DNA of 64,000 nucleotides from Podospora pseudocomata (GCF_035222375.1 NC_085889.1:3348001-3412000); one strand, 5' to 3'; shown: positions 24,058 through 34,704, numbered from the stretch's first letter. Notes: a model not told the origin generated them from the letters alone. Made by a program: numbers and translations.

Positions 24058-24620
24058 GGGGGCTAAAATGGGAGGGAGGAAAGGGGGGGGGTGGGTGGGA
24101 GATAGGATACCTGGTATTGTTAGATGGGAATTGATTGAAATTTTTGCTTCCTATGGTTTTGTGCAAGATTTTGAGGGGCTTTGTTTGGACCCCTGGACCT
24201 TGTTCTTCTACACAACATCAACTCTAGTTCATTTATGTCTTGACAAATACCAACTTGCAAAGGGACGGAGCGTGTAGGTGCGGCATGTGTTGTGGTGCTG
24301 ATAGCTGTTCGTGTCCTTCCCGGGGTGCCCAAGAGAGTTATTTCTATGGCTCAAACCAAAACATGAGAATAACCTCCACAGGCTACGCTTAGGCACCACC
24401 TGGGGGCAGTGGCTTGAGCATATCTAAGTTCAACGCCCACCGTCCACTAGCGCATTCCACCTCGACATAGACTTTTCCACAATCTCTCATTTCACGTCAA
24501 ACCGTCTCCCATGTTTCGCACAAACCTTTTCCATTTTTTGACACATCTTTTTGGACATCCAGTCAGTCACCAACACAACCAAAACCACCATCTCGATTCG
24601 AACTGACTACCTCCATCAAG
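24058..24620. other. Intergenic
   Basis: 3' flank of the calmodulin-like gene (G-rich tract at 24,070-24,110) and the upstream region of the next small gene. Nothing else seen. Confidence 0.5.
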
Positions 24621-25287
24621 ATGAGCATGCGTAAGTACACATTACCTTGCTAAACATCTTCCAACAACTAGTACTCACCTCTCTTTTTGATGATCACAGC
24701 AAAACTTCACTGGCCTACCATCACCGACCGCCTCGCTAAACTCCCCTCAACAATCCCGCCTCACGAGCGATACGCCCATGTAGCCAACAATATCGCAAGC
24801 GTGGTCCGATGGAATAAGGATCTTCTTGAAGGGATGCTCCTCGAGGCACAGGCCCATTGTTGCGCTGCTGAGTTTGCGGCAAAAGATTGGTCCGAGAGTA
24901 CCGATGCCAATGATAGCAAATCTGCTGAGAGGACAAGCTCTAAGGAAAGGGAAGAGAACGAGGAAAAGTGCAGGTTTTATGAGATTTTGATCGAGGTTTT
25001 GGAGGGCAACGTCAATCTTTTCTGCGTCTCAGGAAGTTTTCTAATGATTTGCATAGGAAAAATCAAGAAGTTGAAGACTCCGGTTGATGAGGAGAGTTTG
25101 GAGGATGATTACGGTAGGAATCTGGTGTTTTTCTTCTTGGGCTATCAAGTCGGAAGGAGGTTCGTTGACTGTAGTGCTGTCTACAGAGATGGTTGACGAA
25201 ATAAGAGACTCGGATGACCAGTGGGTGCATGTAACGGCATACGGCTACAGGGTTAGGGTTAGGACAGGAATACAGGGTCAGGGCTGA
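24621..25287 (+). CDS. Small W-motif family protein, member 1
   Basis: Three exons: 24621-24630, 24700-25113 and 25175-25287, giving 178 aa. Intron 1 has a GTAAGT donor; intron 2 is 61 bp. The N-terminus carries LHWPTI (W-x-x-I) soon after the start. The middle is helical and charged (WNKDLLEGMLLEAQ, then KEREENEEK). The second exon ends DDYG at the same place and phase as other members (41.7 and 45.5 kb). The last exon carries DSDDQWVHV, the acidic W-x-x-V tail of the family. Without splicing, the frame would instead run on to a stop at 25,196. The function is unknown. The tail is longer than in other members and includes a TTAGGG-rich stretch. Confidence 0.7.
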
Positions 25288-25596
25288 GGATGAGGGCTGC
25301 GGCCAATGGGAGCAAAGGGAAGCACAGGCCACGTGGGGCAGGCAAGGCAGGGTAAGGATATCTTGCAGAGCAAGCAGGGCCACACACACTTACTTTTCCT
25401 TTTCCTCATCTTTCGATTACTTTAGCTACGGAATAATATTGGCCTTGACCTATTTCAGCCTCAGCTTCGTGACAGTGCATATTACCTTAGGCAGCCGTGC
25501 AAGCGGTCTGTCCAGCGCTCAAAATACACTGTAGCATTCTCGTTATCGAGTGGAATTATGTGTGCGCAGAAGAACATTTAAGTCAAGCTTCTTTTT
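25288..25596. other. Intergenic
   Basis: No gene seen between small-family member 1 and the MITE. Confidence 0.4.
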
Positions 25597-25950
25597 CAGA
25601 CAGGCTCGCCGCACTATGCACTTTGTCAATCCGCACTAGTGTGGGGCTACTTGAAATGTCGAGGAAGACATACATCTACAACCACTATCTTGATAGCCAT
25701 ACTACCCATAATATTTAATTATTAAAAAATAAATACCTATATAAAATTACCCATAAAAACCTATTTTTTGAAAAAAATAAATTTGTTTTCACCATTACAC
25801 GATGTGGTTGAAGATGGTTCAACGTGAGGCCTGTTGATAGATGCATCGCTAGAATAGGAGTTTAGATGGGAGGGTTAGGAGTATATGTGGGGAAAAGCGA
25901 CCCACATAGTATGGATTGACAAAGTGCATAGTACGGCGAATTTGTCTCTT
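25597..25950. mobile_element. MITE, family B
   Basis: About 350 bp with long inverted ends. The left end has TCGCCGCACTATGCACTTTG and TCAATCC; the right end, read in reverse, has TCGCCGTACTATGCACTTTG and TCAATCC, then the shared ACTAnnTGTGGG-like block. The interior is AT-rich and non-coding. No target duplication could be fixed with confidence. No second copy seen in the window. Confidence 0.7.
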
Positions 25951-26065
25951 CTTTTTCCTTGAATAGCTCAATGAACCTGTTTTTACAAAGCCCCAATAGT
26001 TGAGTGAGTCTTCAACCTTACTCGTTGTTTAGGCAGAGAGGGGAAAAAAGATAGAAAAAGTAAAT

Positions 26066-26177
26066 TGACAACTGTGAGATTCGAACTCACGCCTCTTTCG
26101 AGAGTAGAATACCATCCATTGCTGAGTGGAAGATGTGATCTTGAGTCTACCGCCTTAGACCGCTCGGCCAAGTTGCC
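26066..26177 (-). tRNA. tRNA-Leu (CAA) with intron
   Basis: Read on the minus strand, the acceptor stem is GGCAACT with AGTTGTC. The D arm is GGCCGAGCGGTC. The anticodon stem GTAGA and loop CTCAAGA (anticodon CAA) are followed by an intron of about 30 nt before TCTAC. A long class II variable arm (TCTCGAAAGAG) and the T arm GTGAG-TTCGAAT-CTCAC follow. An intron after position 37 is normal for this tRNA in fungi. Confidence 0.92.
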
Positions 26178-26531
26178 TGGTAATTCATGTTTTGCTGCAT
26201 CGGAAATAGACATCACAGCACAGACCTCCCAGACCATCAAAGGTTGATCACGACAACACCAAAGGGGGAGCGCCACGCTTGTGTTGTCAGGCAGTACAAA
26301 ACTTTGAAGTCATCTGTGTGGATCTTGGCGCCGCCATAGATGCAAGTTGCTCCAGGTGGCGCCACCATGTCCATGGTGTACGAGAGCAAGATCTTACTCT
26401 TCAAGTGAATAATACCTGTTTCCCATTTTGGACTTCCACCTTCTTATTTTCAAACACCAACACAGCCCGCCCTGTTTTAGAGAACCTCACAACAATACCA
26501 TCACATACCAACCTCACCAGGCACCGGCACA
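26178..26531. other. Intergenic
   Basis: Between tRNA-Leu and small-family member 2. Nothing specific seen. Confidence 0.4.
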
Positions 26532-27089
26532 ATGTCTACCAGCAAAATCTTCCCCTGGTCCTCCATCAAGCCGAAACTCCTCACCTCCGAGGGTCGTTTC
26601 ATCTACGACGACAGCATCTACGCCGACGTCGCCTGTGACATCCTCACCGAAGCCGCCAAACGCAACCCCCTCCAAGAAATGCTCGATGACGCCTTGCGGG
26701 CTCTCAAAGACGCCAGAAAGCTCAGGGAGAGTGGTGGGGGTGGTAACAATGCTGAGTTGCAGTTTGCCTTCTTTTTCATCTTGACTGGTATGGTGACTGT
26801 CCAGCTTAGAGCGCAGGAAAGAGAGGTCATTTCTGAGAAGATGAAGCGGAGCAAGAGCCCTGGGTGTGAGAGCACGGATAGTGGGTTGAGTGATGGTAGT
26901 GGGCAGAGTGGTAATTTTGGTACGTGGGATGTGGTCTGAAATTGGAGAGTGGAAAGACTGACGATGGTGGCCTACTTAGTCAAGATTGACCTGGATGAGA
27001 TCCGGGATGGTATGGTGCGAGAGGGGGTCAAGAGAAAGGGCGTTTTGAACAAGGTTTCCGAGTGGGTTTTTGGGAAGGGGAAGAAATGA
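26532..27089 (+). CDS. Small W-motif family protein, member 2
   Basis: Two exons, 26532-26919 and 26980-27089, giving 165 aa. The intron has a GTACGT donor, a GACTGAC branch site and a CTTAG acceptor. The N-terminus has KIFPWSSI (aromatic-x-W-x-x-I), as in the family, but without the intron after Ile. The core includes a helical ALKDARKLRESGGGG stretch and LQFAFFFILTGM, which fits the family FF block. The tail ends VSEWVFGKGKK, a degenerate version of the family W tail (Gly where Val or Ile is expected). If unspliced it would end 7 codons after the donor. Function unknown. Confidence 0.65.
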
Positions 27090-27694
27090 GGGTGCTGGGG
27101 ATTGGGGTGCGATGATCACCTAATTGCCTGAACCAGGCCTTGGCCGGGTACTAAGACAGTTTATCACGACTTTAAGCGTAAATCAGATGGGCCATGCTGC
27201 GATATACACGGCCAGGGCAGCATCAAACAGATCATTGTGATGTGAACTTTCGTGTTCAGGTTGCGTGGCGTTCTTTGTCAAAACTCTGGGGTTTAAGGTT
27301 CTTTCCCTCCTGAAGTTTCTAGTGCCTTATTCTTTGTGACAAAAGCTAGCAAGTCCAGTTGTAGGACATGCAAGTACCTTCCATCTGATGCTTTGCTTCT
27401 TATCATTTTGGACGATGTCTCAGTTGTTGTTTGGCTTTTTGACGCTATGAAACCGTGGAGTGACGTGCTCAATTGTCCCAAAGCTTCGGTTATACTCACT
27501 TTCCATGGCCCTCCACCACCAAACTGAAAAACGATCCAAGCAAAAGCTCCCACTGAGGCTGAAACTATACATACCTGAATTGAACTTGATCATTGGAAAA
27601 GAACCTTGATCTTCAACAAAAATGATTGACATTACATTTGCTCCTCAAGCTCGACTCCAGCCAACCACCAATCCACCACACGCGCTTGTACACG
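27090..27694. other. Intergenic
   Basis: No gene seen between small-family members 2 and 3. Confidence 0.4.
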
Positions 27695-28248
27695 ATGGCA
27701 TCCTTTCAGTCCCGCAGAGAAGACTGGGTAATGTACCCTCACGACTCCGACTTTTTCCCATGACCGCAGAAGAGAAAGTACTTCTTGAACAGCGAGGGAG
27801 AGCTCCGCAAGCTAGACAAGGACGAAGTCCAGGACGTGGCAACCGACAGGTACTGTCACCTACGAAAAAACTACAATGAGTACACCGTCGAAATGATCCT
27901 CCAGGATATCGTGGACCTCAAGAACGCCATACACAAGAGGATCAATCAAAGTATCGAGAGAGCTCGCCTATTTGCCCCAGAACCAGGAAAATCGTGACTT
28001 TCACACAAGCGTTTGACCGTCAGAGAAATGGCGGAGAGGGAAAAGGAAGATGTTGAGCTTTTGGGGGAGTATACATTCTACTCCGTCATGACGCGCATAA
28101 TCAAAGGCAAGTGTACAGCGCAGACAACATATCAAAACGGGTCTTGATATTGACAGCTTCATCAGCGGACAGGGATAAAGACAAGGAGTGGGTTAACATC
28201 ACTCAGGACGCGAAGGAAGCAAGGGCCGAAGTTCATGTCGAGAGGTAA
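27695..28248 (+). pseudogene. Small W-motif family member 3, probably broken
   Basis: Exon 1 (27695-27727) ends EDW, then a 42-bp intron leads to a helical exon from 27,770. An in-frame TGA at 27,995 interrupts it. The same frame continues with REMAEREKEDVELLGEYTF and YSVMTRIIKG. A possible GC-AG intron then joins a tail DRDKDKEWVNIT, which fits the acidic W-x-x-I tail. A following AGGTAAGT and a later CEWVGKTWGS suggest an alternative ending. The N-terminal W-x-x-I is not visible. Exon structure is tentative. Confidence 0.4.
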
Positions 28249-28459
28249 GTTGGATTTCGTACGCCAACCTCACCTTAGGTACCTACAGTTTGCCACAGGA
28301 GACATACTAACATATACTGGCTACCTACTTGCAGTCATGGTCGATGAGCTAGACTTTGAGGATAGAGAAGAGCACTCAAGTCCCCAAGGCCTTCCAGAAA
28401 CAGAGAAGAAACAACAATCGTCACTATGTGAGTGGGTGGGCAAAACTTGGGGTAGCTGA

Positions 28460-29354
28460 ACAGTTTGGGGGGCTGCAGAAACTCCAAAAGGAATTTCCCT
28501 ATCTTTGAAAAAGTTGAAAACGTTACTGACACGACCTTTTCGCTGTTTCTTTTATTCTTTTATTTGCACTTCACATGGACGGAAAGGAAAAGTCAAAAAC
28601 GCCACAAAAAGGAAAAACGTGCCAGCTTAATCCCCAGACCCACCATCCCCCAGCGCGGCCTATAGAGGAAGCAAACATACGAGTCAAGCAACCAGGGCAT
28701 CGAAAATTACTATAGAGTAGCACCCACCACAGGAGTTGAACCCACGGTTCAATGAAATTGTATGTGGGGCACTCAGAGTGAATGCCAGACCACATGGCCA
28801 AACACAGTGTGTGTTCTGATTTGGTGGAAGGAGATGCGAGGTTTGCTGTTATTAAAGCTGGCAGACACGTGGTGTAGGTTCTTTTGGGGAGCTGATGCGT
28901 GTTCAAGTGACTGGTAGCTTTGTCAGCGGTTCTCCTTTGATGTTGGTCGTTGCTTTTTGCTACCTTATGCTCTCCCTTTGCTGGTCGTTCTACTTTAAAA
29001 GACCCTCCTCGTGTGCTCTACCTGTGGGTTCTACTCTGTTCTCCTGAATCCCAGTTCTTCCCGGTCAAGGGAAATGTATTGCCGCTTTTGGACTTGGGTG
29101 GGGTGTGTAGTTAGGAGCAACACTGCCTCTTCCACCCTACCCCCCTGTCAATTTCAGCTTGGAAAAAATGTGTTTGATTTCGAAATGTCCAAATTAACCA
29201 GCTTAAGTTCGAATACCGAATTTGCAAGTCAAGGTAAAGGCCTAGTTGAATCGTCATATAAACCCACATACTGCTTGACTTAACAACAGTTCCATTTCAT
29301 ATTTACATACCTACCTAAGCTTCTTTATCACTTCCTATCAACAAATTAGCACTT
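28460..29354. other. Intergenic, no gene
   Basis: Only short incidental ORFs. A tRNA-like stretch at about 28,730-28,805 (minus) does not fold acceptably. Confidence 0.4.
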
Positions 29355-29696
29355 ATGGCGTCATACCTTCCTAGTTCCTTGGCATCAGCTGCCGCTTTAG
29401 CAGGCTTAGTTACTGCAGTCAAATCATCATGGGAGCTGTCTCGTATGATAAAGAAAAAATACGAGCAGCGTGTGCTGAATGATTAAGCCAATGAAATTAA
29501 TACCAGGCTGCGCAGAGCTTTGCGAGATGGCAGAATTTCTCGCCAAAGCTACAACTTCTGGAAGAAAAAAGTCTTAGTTGCCGTCTGGGAACAGGACCGT
29601 ATGTTAACACCCAGGAGATGGAGTCCAAATCCCATCTGCTTACCACAGTATCTAGGTGCCGCCCTCCTTGACATAAAGTCTTACTTGTGCTGGGAT
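29355..29696 (+). pseudogene. Unrecognised small gene remnant
   Basis: An ATG-initiated frame starts MASYLPSSLASAAALAGLVT, with a hydrophobic Ala/Leu-rich N-terminus, then KSSWELSRMIKKKYEQR. It meets an in-frame TAA after 43 codons, beyond which the same frame remains protein-like (INTRLRRALRDGRISRQSY). Possibly a decayed gene with a membrane-seeking N-terminus. Family unknown. Confidence 0.35.
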
Positions 29697-29926
29697 TAAT
29701 TGGATGACCTGAAGCTTTGTTTTGGGTAAATGCAGAATAGTCTTAATTATCTAACGTACATTATAAGCGAGCGACCAATATAAGCGAGCGACCACTTTTT
29801 CACAACCTTTATACCATTATCCTCAATTACTACACAACAATACTAGGAAGCAACCATAATTACATCCGAAATAGCTGAATCAGACAATTCTGCAGCCTCC
29901 TGGCAAGTACGTGCATTATGGCCAGG

Positions 29927-30368
29927 TGTCACAGTTAAACCCAACGGCAGGTCGCGCAGTATGTGGGGCGCAGGACGTCCCCAGCCAATCATTAGGAAAG
30001 TCAGGAGACAGCCAATAGGGGCCGGCCAGAAGTGCTATGGCGCCAAGACCCACGAGCACTCTGCAGGATGCAAGATGCTCGGGGTGATCGAAGGCATAGC
30101 ACGACGAGCACTTTGCAGGATGCAATGTGCTAGGAGTGATCGGGGCCATAGCACGGTTAGCACTTCACGGTCCCAAGGTCTATATATACGGAGGAACTGG
30201 CTGGTGTAGATAGACAGTTCCGCAGTATGCAATTCAGATTGTATTCACGGTATCTTGTGTTTACATTGAGACATCTTGTTGTGCACTGTTTAGCTGCACC
30301 GAACCAATTGTGAGAAGTTACCTTCAACCAGTATCCCTTTCAGAGGTTCTGTACAGGGGTTCGTCACA
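29927..30368. mobile_element. LTR-like repeat, copy A (fossil)
   Basis: 442 bp, TG..CA ends (TGTCACAG to TTCGTCACA). It shares with copies B and C a TATATATACGGAGGAACT block and a conserved second half (GTGCACTGTTTAGCTGCACC, then CAGAGGTTCTG). Its first half holds two tandem units of about 55 bp, near 30,053-30,165, absent from the others. No coding region and no matching target duplication seen, so it is a solo or rearranged LTR. It lies about 240 bp beyond the end of the TPR NLR. Confidence 0.7.
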
Positions 30369-30607
30369 GCTCACTTTGCACAGCTACACCCCAGCTTCAA
30401 AATTGGGCAACTGGGACGGTCGATGACAAAAGCACTGCCTCTTTCGGTATTTACCAGTTGCGTAAATGACAAAGAATGTAGCCATTGAAATGTGCATATA
30501 ATAACGACTCGGTAGCTGCATAATTGTACACTCGTATGACAAAAGCAAAAGTCAAAGTACATTATCCAGATACAGTAGACCATAAAAACGAAACTAAGAA
30601 ACATGTT

Positions 30608-33577
30608 CTAGCTACCCCACTTGATGACGGTGGCCAAAGACGACAGGGTGTCTGGATGTTCTGCACCAAGTCGTCGCTGCCGAGCCTGGGCACAGTCCTT
30701 CATTAGTGCTAAGGCGGTCGAGTGTCGACCTTGGCTTTTCCAAGTAAAAGCGAGGTTGGCCATGCTCGACAGCGTAGAAGGGTGATCGGCCCCAAGCTTG
30801 GTCTTGCGAGTCTCCATCACCTGCACCTCCAGCTTCTCGGCCTCCTCCCACCGGCCCTGGTTCCAAAATATCGACGCTAAGTTGGCCATGCTCGTCAGCG
30901 TAGAAGGGTGATCGGCCCCAAGCTTGGTCTTCTGAGTCTCCATCACCTGCACGTTCAGCTTCTCGGCCTCCTCCCACCGGCCCTGGTTCCAAAATGTCGA
31001 CGCTAAGTTGGCCATGCTCGATAGCGTATCTGGGTGATCGGCCCCAAGCTTGGTCTTGCGAGTCTCCATTACTTGCACCTCTAGCTTCTCGGCCTCCTCC
31101 CACCGGCCCTGGTCCCTGTATGTCGACGCTAGGTTGGCCATGCTCGACAGCGTAGAAGGGTGATCGGCCCCAAGCTTGGTCTTGCTCGTCTCCATCACCT
31201 GCACCTCTAGCTTCTCGGCCTCCTGCCACCGGCCCTGGTTCCTGTATGTCGACGCTAGGTTGGCCATGCTCGTCAGCGTAGAAGGGTGATCGGCCCCAAA
31301 CTTGGTCTTGCTCGTCTCCATCACCTGCACGTCCAGCTTCTCGGCCTCCTCCCACCGGCCCTGGTCCCTGTATGTCGACGCTAGGTTGGCCATGCTCGAC
31401 AGCGTAGAAGGGTGATCGGCCCCAAACTTGGTCTTGCTCGTCTCCATCACCTGCACAAACAGCTTCTCGGCCTCCTGCCATCGGCCCTGGTTCCAAAATG
31501 TCGACGCTAGGTTGGCCATGCTCGACAGCGTAGAAGGGTGATCGGCCCCAAGCTTGGTCTTGCTCGTCTCCATCACCTGCACCTCTAGCTTCTCGGCCTC
31601 CTCCCACCGGCCCTGGTTCCTGTATGTCGACGCTAGGTTGGCGATACTCGACAGCGTAGAAGGGTGATCGGCCCCAAGCTTGGTCTTGCTCGTCTCCATC
31701 ACCTGCACAAGCAGCTTCTCGGCCTCCTGCCACCGGCCCTGGTTCCTGTATGTCGACGCTAGGTTGGCCATGCTCGTCAGCGTAGAAGGGTGATCGGCCC
31801 CAAGCTTGGTCTTGCGCGTCTCCATCACCTGCACAAACAGCTTCTCGGCCTCCTCCCACTGGCCTCGGTGCAAAAGGATCAGAGCAAACAGTGACATACT
31901 ATCTAGACTCGCCGTATCCTCTTTTCCCAGTCTATTCTCGCGGGCTCGTCTCGCTTTGCCCACCATCCGCTGTGCCACCTCGTATCTCCCTTGCGACCAT
32001 GCAAACCAACCCCCATTATACAAAAGTGTCGCCCATATGTCGTTCCTATCGTCGCTGGGTTGGTAAGCGACGGCCACTTGAACGTGTGCGAAGAGATTTC
32101 GACAAGTCGCCCAGTTCTTGTACTTTCCAGTTGGGAATGACGCTGCCATTCGCTCAATAAACTTCTGTTTGAACGTCTCCTGCTGCCCCCATTGTTCCAG
32201 CCACTTCCTTGTTGAGAACTGCACAAGCCCGTGCATCTCAAACTCGTCCATCTCAGTCGTCGCTATAAGGCAGTAGTCTCTCAGTATCGCCACATCATCT
32301 TCGAATCCATCATCAGTAGTATCTGCACTATCATCCGTGAGGTCACTATCTGTGTCACCATCCATGTCATCATCTACGGCACCATCTGTAGCACTTCTGC
32401 CGTTATCAAAGTCTGTATCTCCGTCCTCGTCTATACGCCGTCCTGGAATATCCTCCTTAGTAACTCTACGAGGTTTTAAAACCCAACCAGGGATACCTTG
32501 CCGGTCGAAAAAGCTCATAAGTGACAAGAGATCCGCCGCAGACGGCCGCTTAGACCGGATGTAGTCAAAAGATATTTGCCATGTGGTAAGAACCGCGTTC
32601 GATGCGCCTCCATCCCGTCGTAGGTCCCCAGCATCGTACTGTAAAAGACTGCTCTTTCTATGCTCACTCTTCCGGAACTCAGCTAGGTACCTCTCGGGCG
32701 AGCTCCGCGGCGCCCTTGCCTGTATGTAGGCGGCAGCCTGGCTAATGGCCAACGGAACGAGGTCGAGCGCCTGTACGAGATCGGCCGCCACATCTAGATC
32801 CACGGGCGATCCTAGCTTCTTCTCCAGGAGTGCGAGGGCATCTGTCTGCGCCATCGGTCCGACTTCGATCATATTTTGACGGCGCCCGGTCAGTCTGAAT
32901 GCTAACTCCCTGTTACGTGTTGTGACAATAATCGATCCATTTTGGCTCTGCGGTAGGTATGTCGCAAACGGCCGCCTCTCGCGCTCATTGCCGCTGGTCG
33001 TGCCGTGGGCAATATTCGCGTTGTCGAACACATCGCGGTCGTCAGCGCTGTCAAGGATCATGATCCATCTGCCGTTCCGTTCGTTGGATAGCCAGCTGTA
33101 CACAAGCTGTGGGATGTTGGCCTTGGGCTCGTTCCGGCCGGCCAGCTTGACAGTGTTGGCAATCGTCCTGAAGCCATCCTCGACGCGCTCATATATTCCA
33201 GCGTGGACCCAGAATACCCATATGTCCGGCTGCTTTTCAGTGATCCGGTGAGCGAACTCGATGGCCAGCTGCGACTTGCCGATACCGCCCAAGCCTACGA
33301 GGGCCACACGAGCGGCGGGCTCGGAACATCGCCGGTCGATTTGCTCGAGAATGTCTCCGCGGTTGACAAAATCGGGATCGCAGGAGAAGGGGATGGTCGC
33401 GAATGGCCGCGGCGGGGTTTCTGATCGTTCTGGGGAAGTTAGCGGTGCACCCCTCGACTCTCACAGCGCTCTGGTAATCTTACCTGGCGCCTGCGGGAAA
33501 GTATTGTAGATCGTCCGCCTGTTAGTCCCCACCTGGGAACCATTGTTATAGTCGCCGAAACGATAACTGTCTGACAT
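30608..33577 (-). CDS. NB-ARC/TPR NLR with N-terminal amyloid-like motif
   Basis: Two exons, 33577-33484 and 33429-30608, with a 54-bp intron; 971 aa. Exon 1 encodes only a short N-terminus with FGDYNNGSQVG followed by TNRRTIYNTF. This matches the N-terminal amyloid signalling motif (sigma-like) of fungal NLRs. Exon 2 opens with PPRPFATIPFSCDPDFVNRG, the usual lead-in. The P-loop is GLGGIGKS (residues 77-84), with WIMILDSADD as Walker B. A long acidic Asp-rich insert (about residues 310-350) precedes the winged-helix end. From about residue 540, nine near-identical 42-residue TPR units (EEAEKL..) and one degenerate unit form the sensor. In-frame Met codons upstream (to 33,718) would add up to 47 residues. 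Such NLRs oligomerise on ligand binding and template amyloid folding of an effector. It looks intact and is divergent from its probable partner at 34,191. Confidence 0.9.
30760..31868 (-). repeat. Tandem 126-bp TPR-coding repeats
   Basis: Nine units of 126 bp encode 42-residue TPR/kinesin-light-chain-like repeats. Most of each unit is identical; differences concentrate at a few codons: the residue after EEAEKL or QEAEKL (F, L, E, D or N), the residue after VQVMET (R, S or Q), and STYRN, STYRD or STFWN. Such homogenised arrays with few variable surface positions are known in incompatibility NLRs and favour unequal crossing-over. Confidence 0.9.
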
Positions 33578-34190
33578 TGCACTTTCTATCCTGAGCTCGT
33601 CAGCGTGGCGGAAGCGTAGAGAAAACTTGGGTTTTACGATGAGGTAAGTAGCGTCAAGATCGAGCCATTCGTGTGTTTTGTAACCTCGTGGATGGAGGCG
33701 AAGATCGGAAGTGGGCATTTTTTATATTTGCAGAGTTGCTTGGCAATTCTTCTTCTCATGGCATTCGATGCCGGTCATTGGCGGGCGTATCGCCGCATTA
33801 CTCAGCCTCAACTGTAAAAGGGAATCCGTCTGAAGAAAAGAGGCAGACATCTCTGCAGTCGGTTTGGTTGGTCCGACCTGCTCTCTGTAGAGATTGATCC
33901 CCCTGCCGGTCGCAAGTCCAGACAAAACTTGACACTGCACTGCCTCCACAAAAACCGTTCCGCAAATCAGAGTCAAGCCAGAAGCTGCATCTCGACCGCC
34001 TTCATGCAAGTCTAAAGCTGCTCAGCCCAGCTCGTAATGCCCAACGCGCCCAATTTTTCCCAGTCTTTCACTTTTTTACTTGCTATATATTAAGCGACTC
34101 AAGCCTAATCTTCAGTGGTTCCAGCTTTCTTCCACTCTGTAAGCATCAACGAGGCAGCTTGGTTGACGTGTTAATCCTCAGAACTCCAAT
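33578..34190. promoter_or_regulatory. Shared divergent promoter of the NLR and effector
   Basis: 613 bp between the two start codons. A TATATATTA-like stretch at about 34,084 lies about 100 bp upstream of the effector start. No other element recognised. Confidence 0.4.
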
Positions 34191-34551
34191 ATGGATCCTC
34201 TCAGTATCACAGCCGGCGTCGTGGGTATTGTCGCACCAACGCTGCACTGCGTGCGACTCTTGGTAGAGGACTTGCAGAACATTGCCGACGCACCTAATAC
34301 CGTGAAGGCGCTCACCAACAATCTCCAATCAGTGGAACTTGCTCTTGACTCGTTGGGGGCTGTGACGGACTCGCAGTGGGAATCCCTGGGCGATGCTGTT
34401 TGAGGAACTGCTCTCCGTGATCCAGACAGCAGCCGCAAATGCCCGAGCAGACCAGGGAACCACAATCACCTTTGGAAACAATAATAGTGGCCAGCAAGTG
34501 GGAGACAACAGCGGTACTATCACTGCTACATTTGGCCGAAGGGGGTAGACT
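34191..34551 (+). pseudogene. HeLo-like (SesA-type) effector remnant with amyloid motif (fossil)
   Basis: The N-terminus MDPLSITAGVVGIVAPTLH with the following helices is the start of the HeLo-like domain found in SesA-type cell-death effectors and at the N-terminus of NACHT proteins. The C-terminal end carries FGNNNSGQQVG then DNSGTITATF, a close match to the motif in exon 1 of the neighbouring NLR. The whole is much shorter than the family and looks broken, with about one break. Both recognisable ends survive, so the loss may be recent. Divergent orientation beside an NLR is the standard arrangement of such pairs. Confidence 0.75.
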
Positions 34552-34704
34552 TTGTATATTTGTTCCTCTTGCTTGCTCTGCTGTGTATTGAACAAGCTTG
34601 AATCTATTTACATAACTATTTATTCTCTCGTAATGCGAACCTGACCGCCGGTTCGGAACTCTGTAGCTTCGCCCTAAGCTAGGTTTCAAACCGTGGTCAT
34701 CCGC

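Noticed and set aside
28725-28810. tRNA-like stretch on the minus strand
   Set aside because: The T-arm-like GGGTTCAACTCC is present, but acceptor pairing is missing and the anticodon loop lacks the invariant T33.
30612-31859. 415-codon alternative frame with regular repeats on the TPR array
   Set aside because: It repeats only because the DNA repeats every 126 bp. The TPR frame is the real one.
33578-33718. NLR start at the upstream Met at 33,718
   Set aside because: The 47 extra residues do not look like a known NLR N-terminus; the Met at 33,577 places the amyloid-like motif at the usual position. It remains possible.
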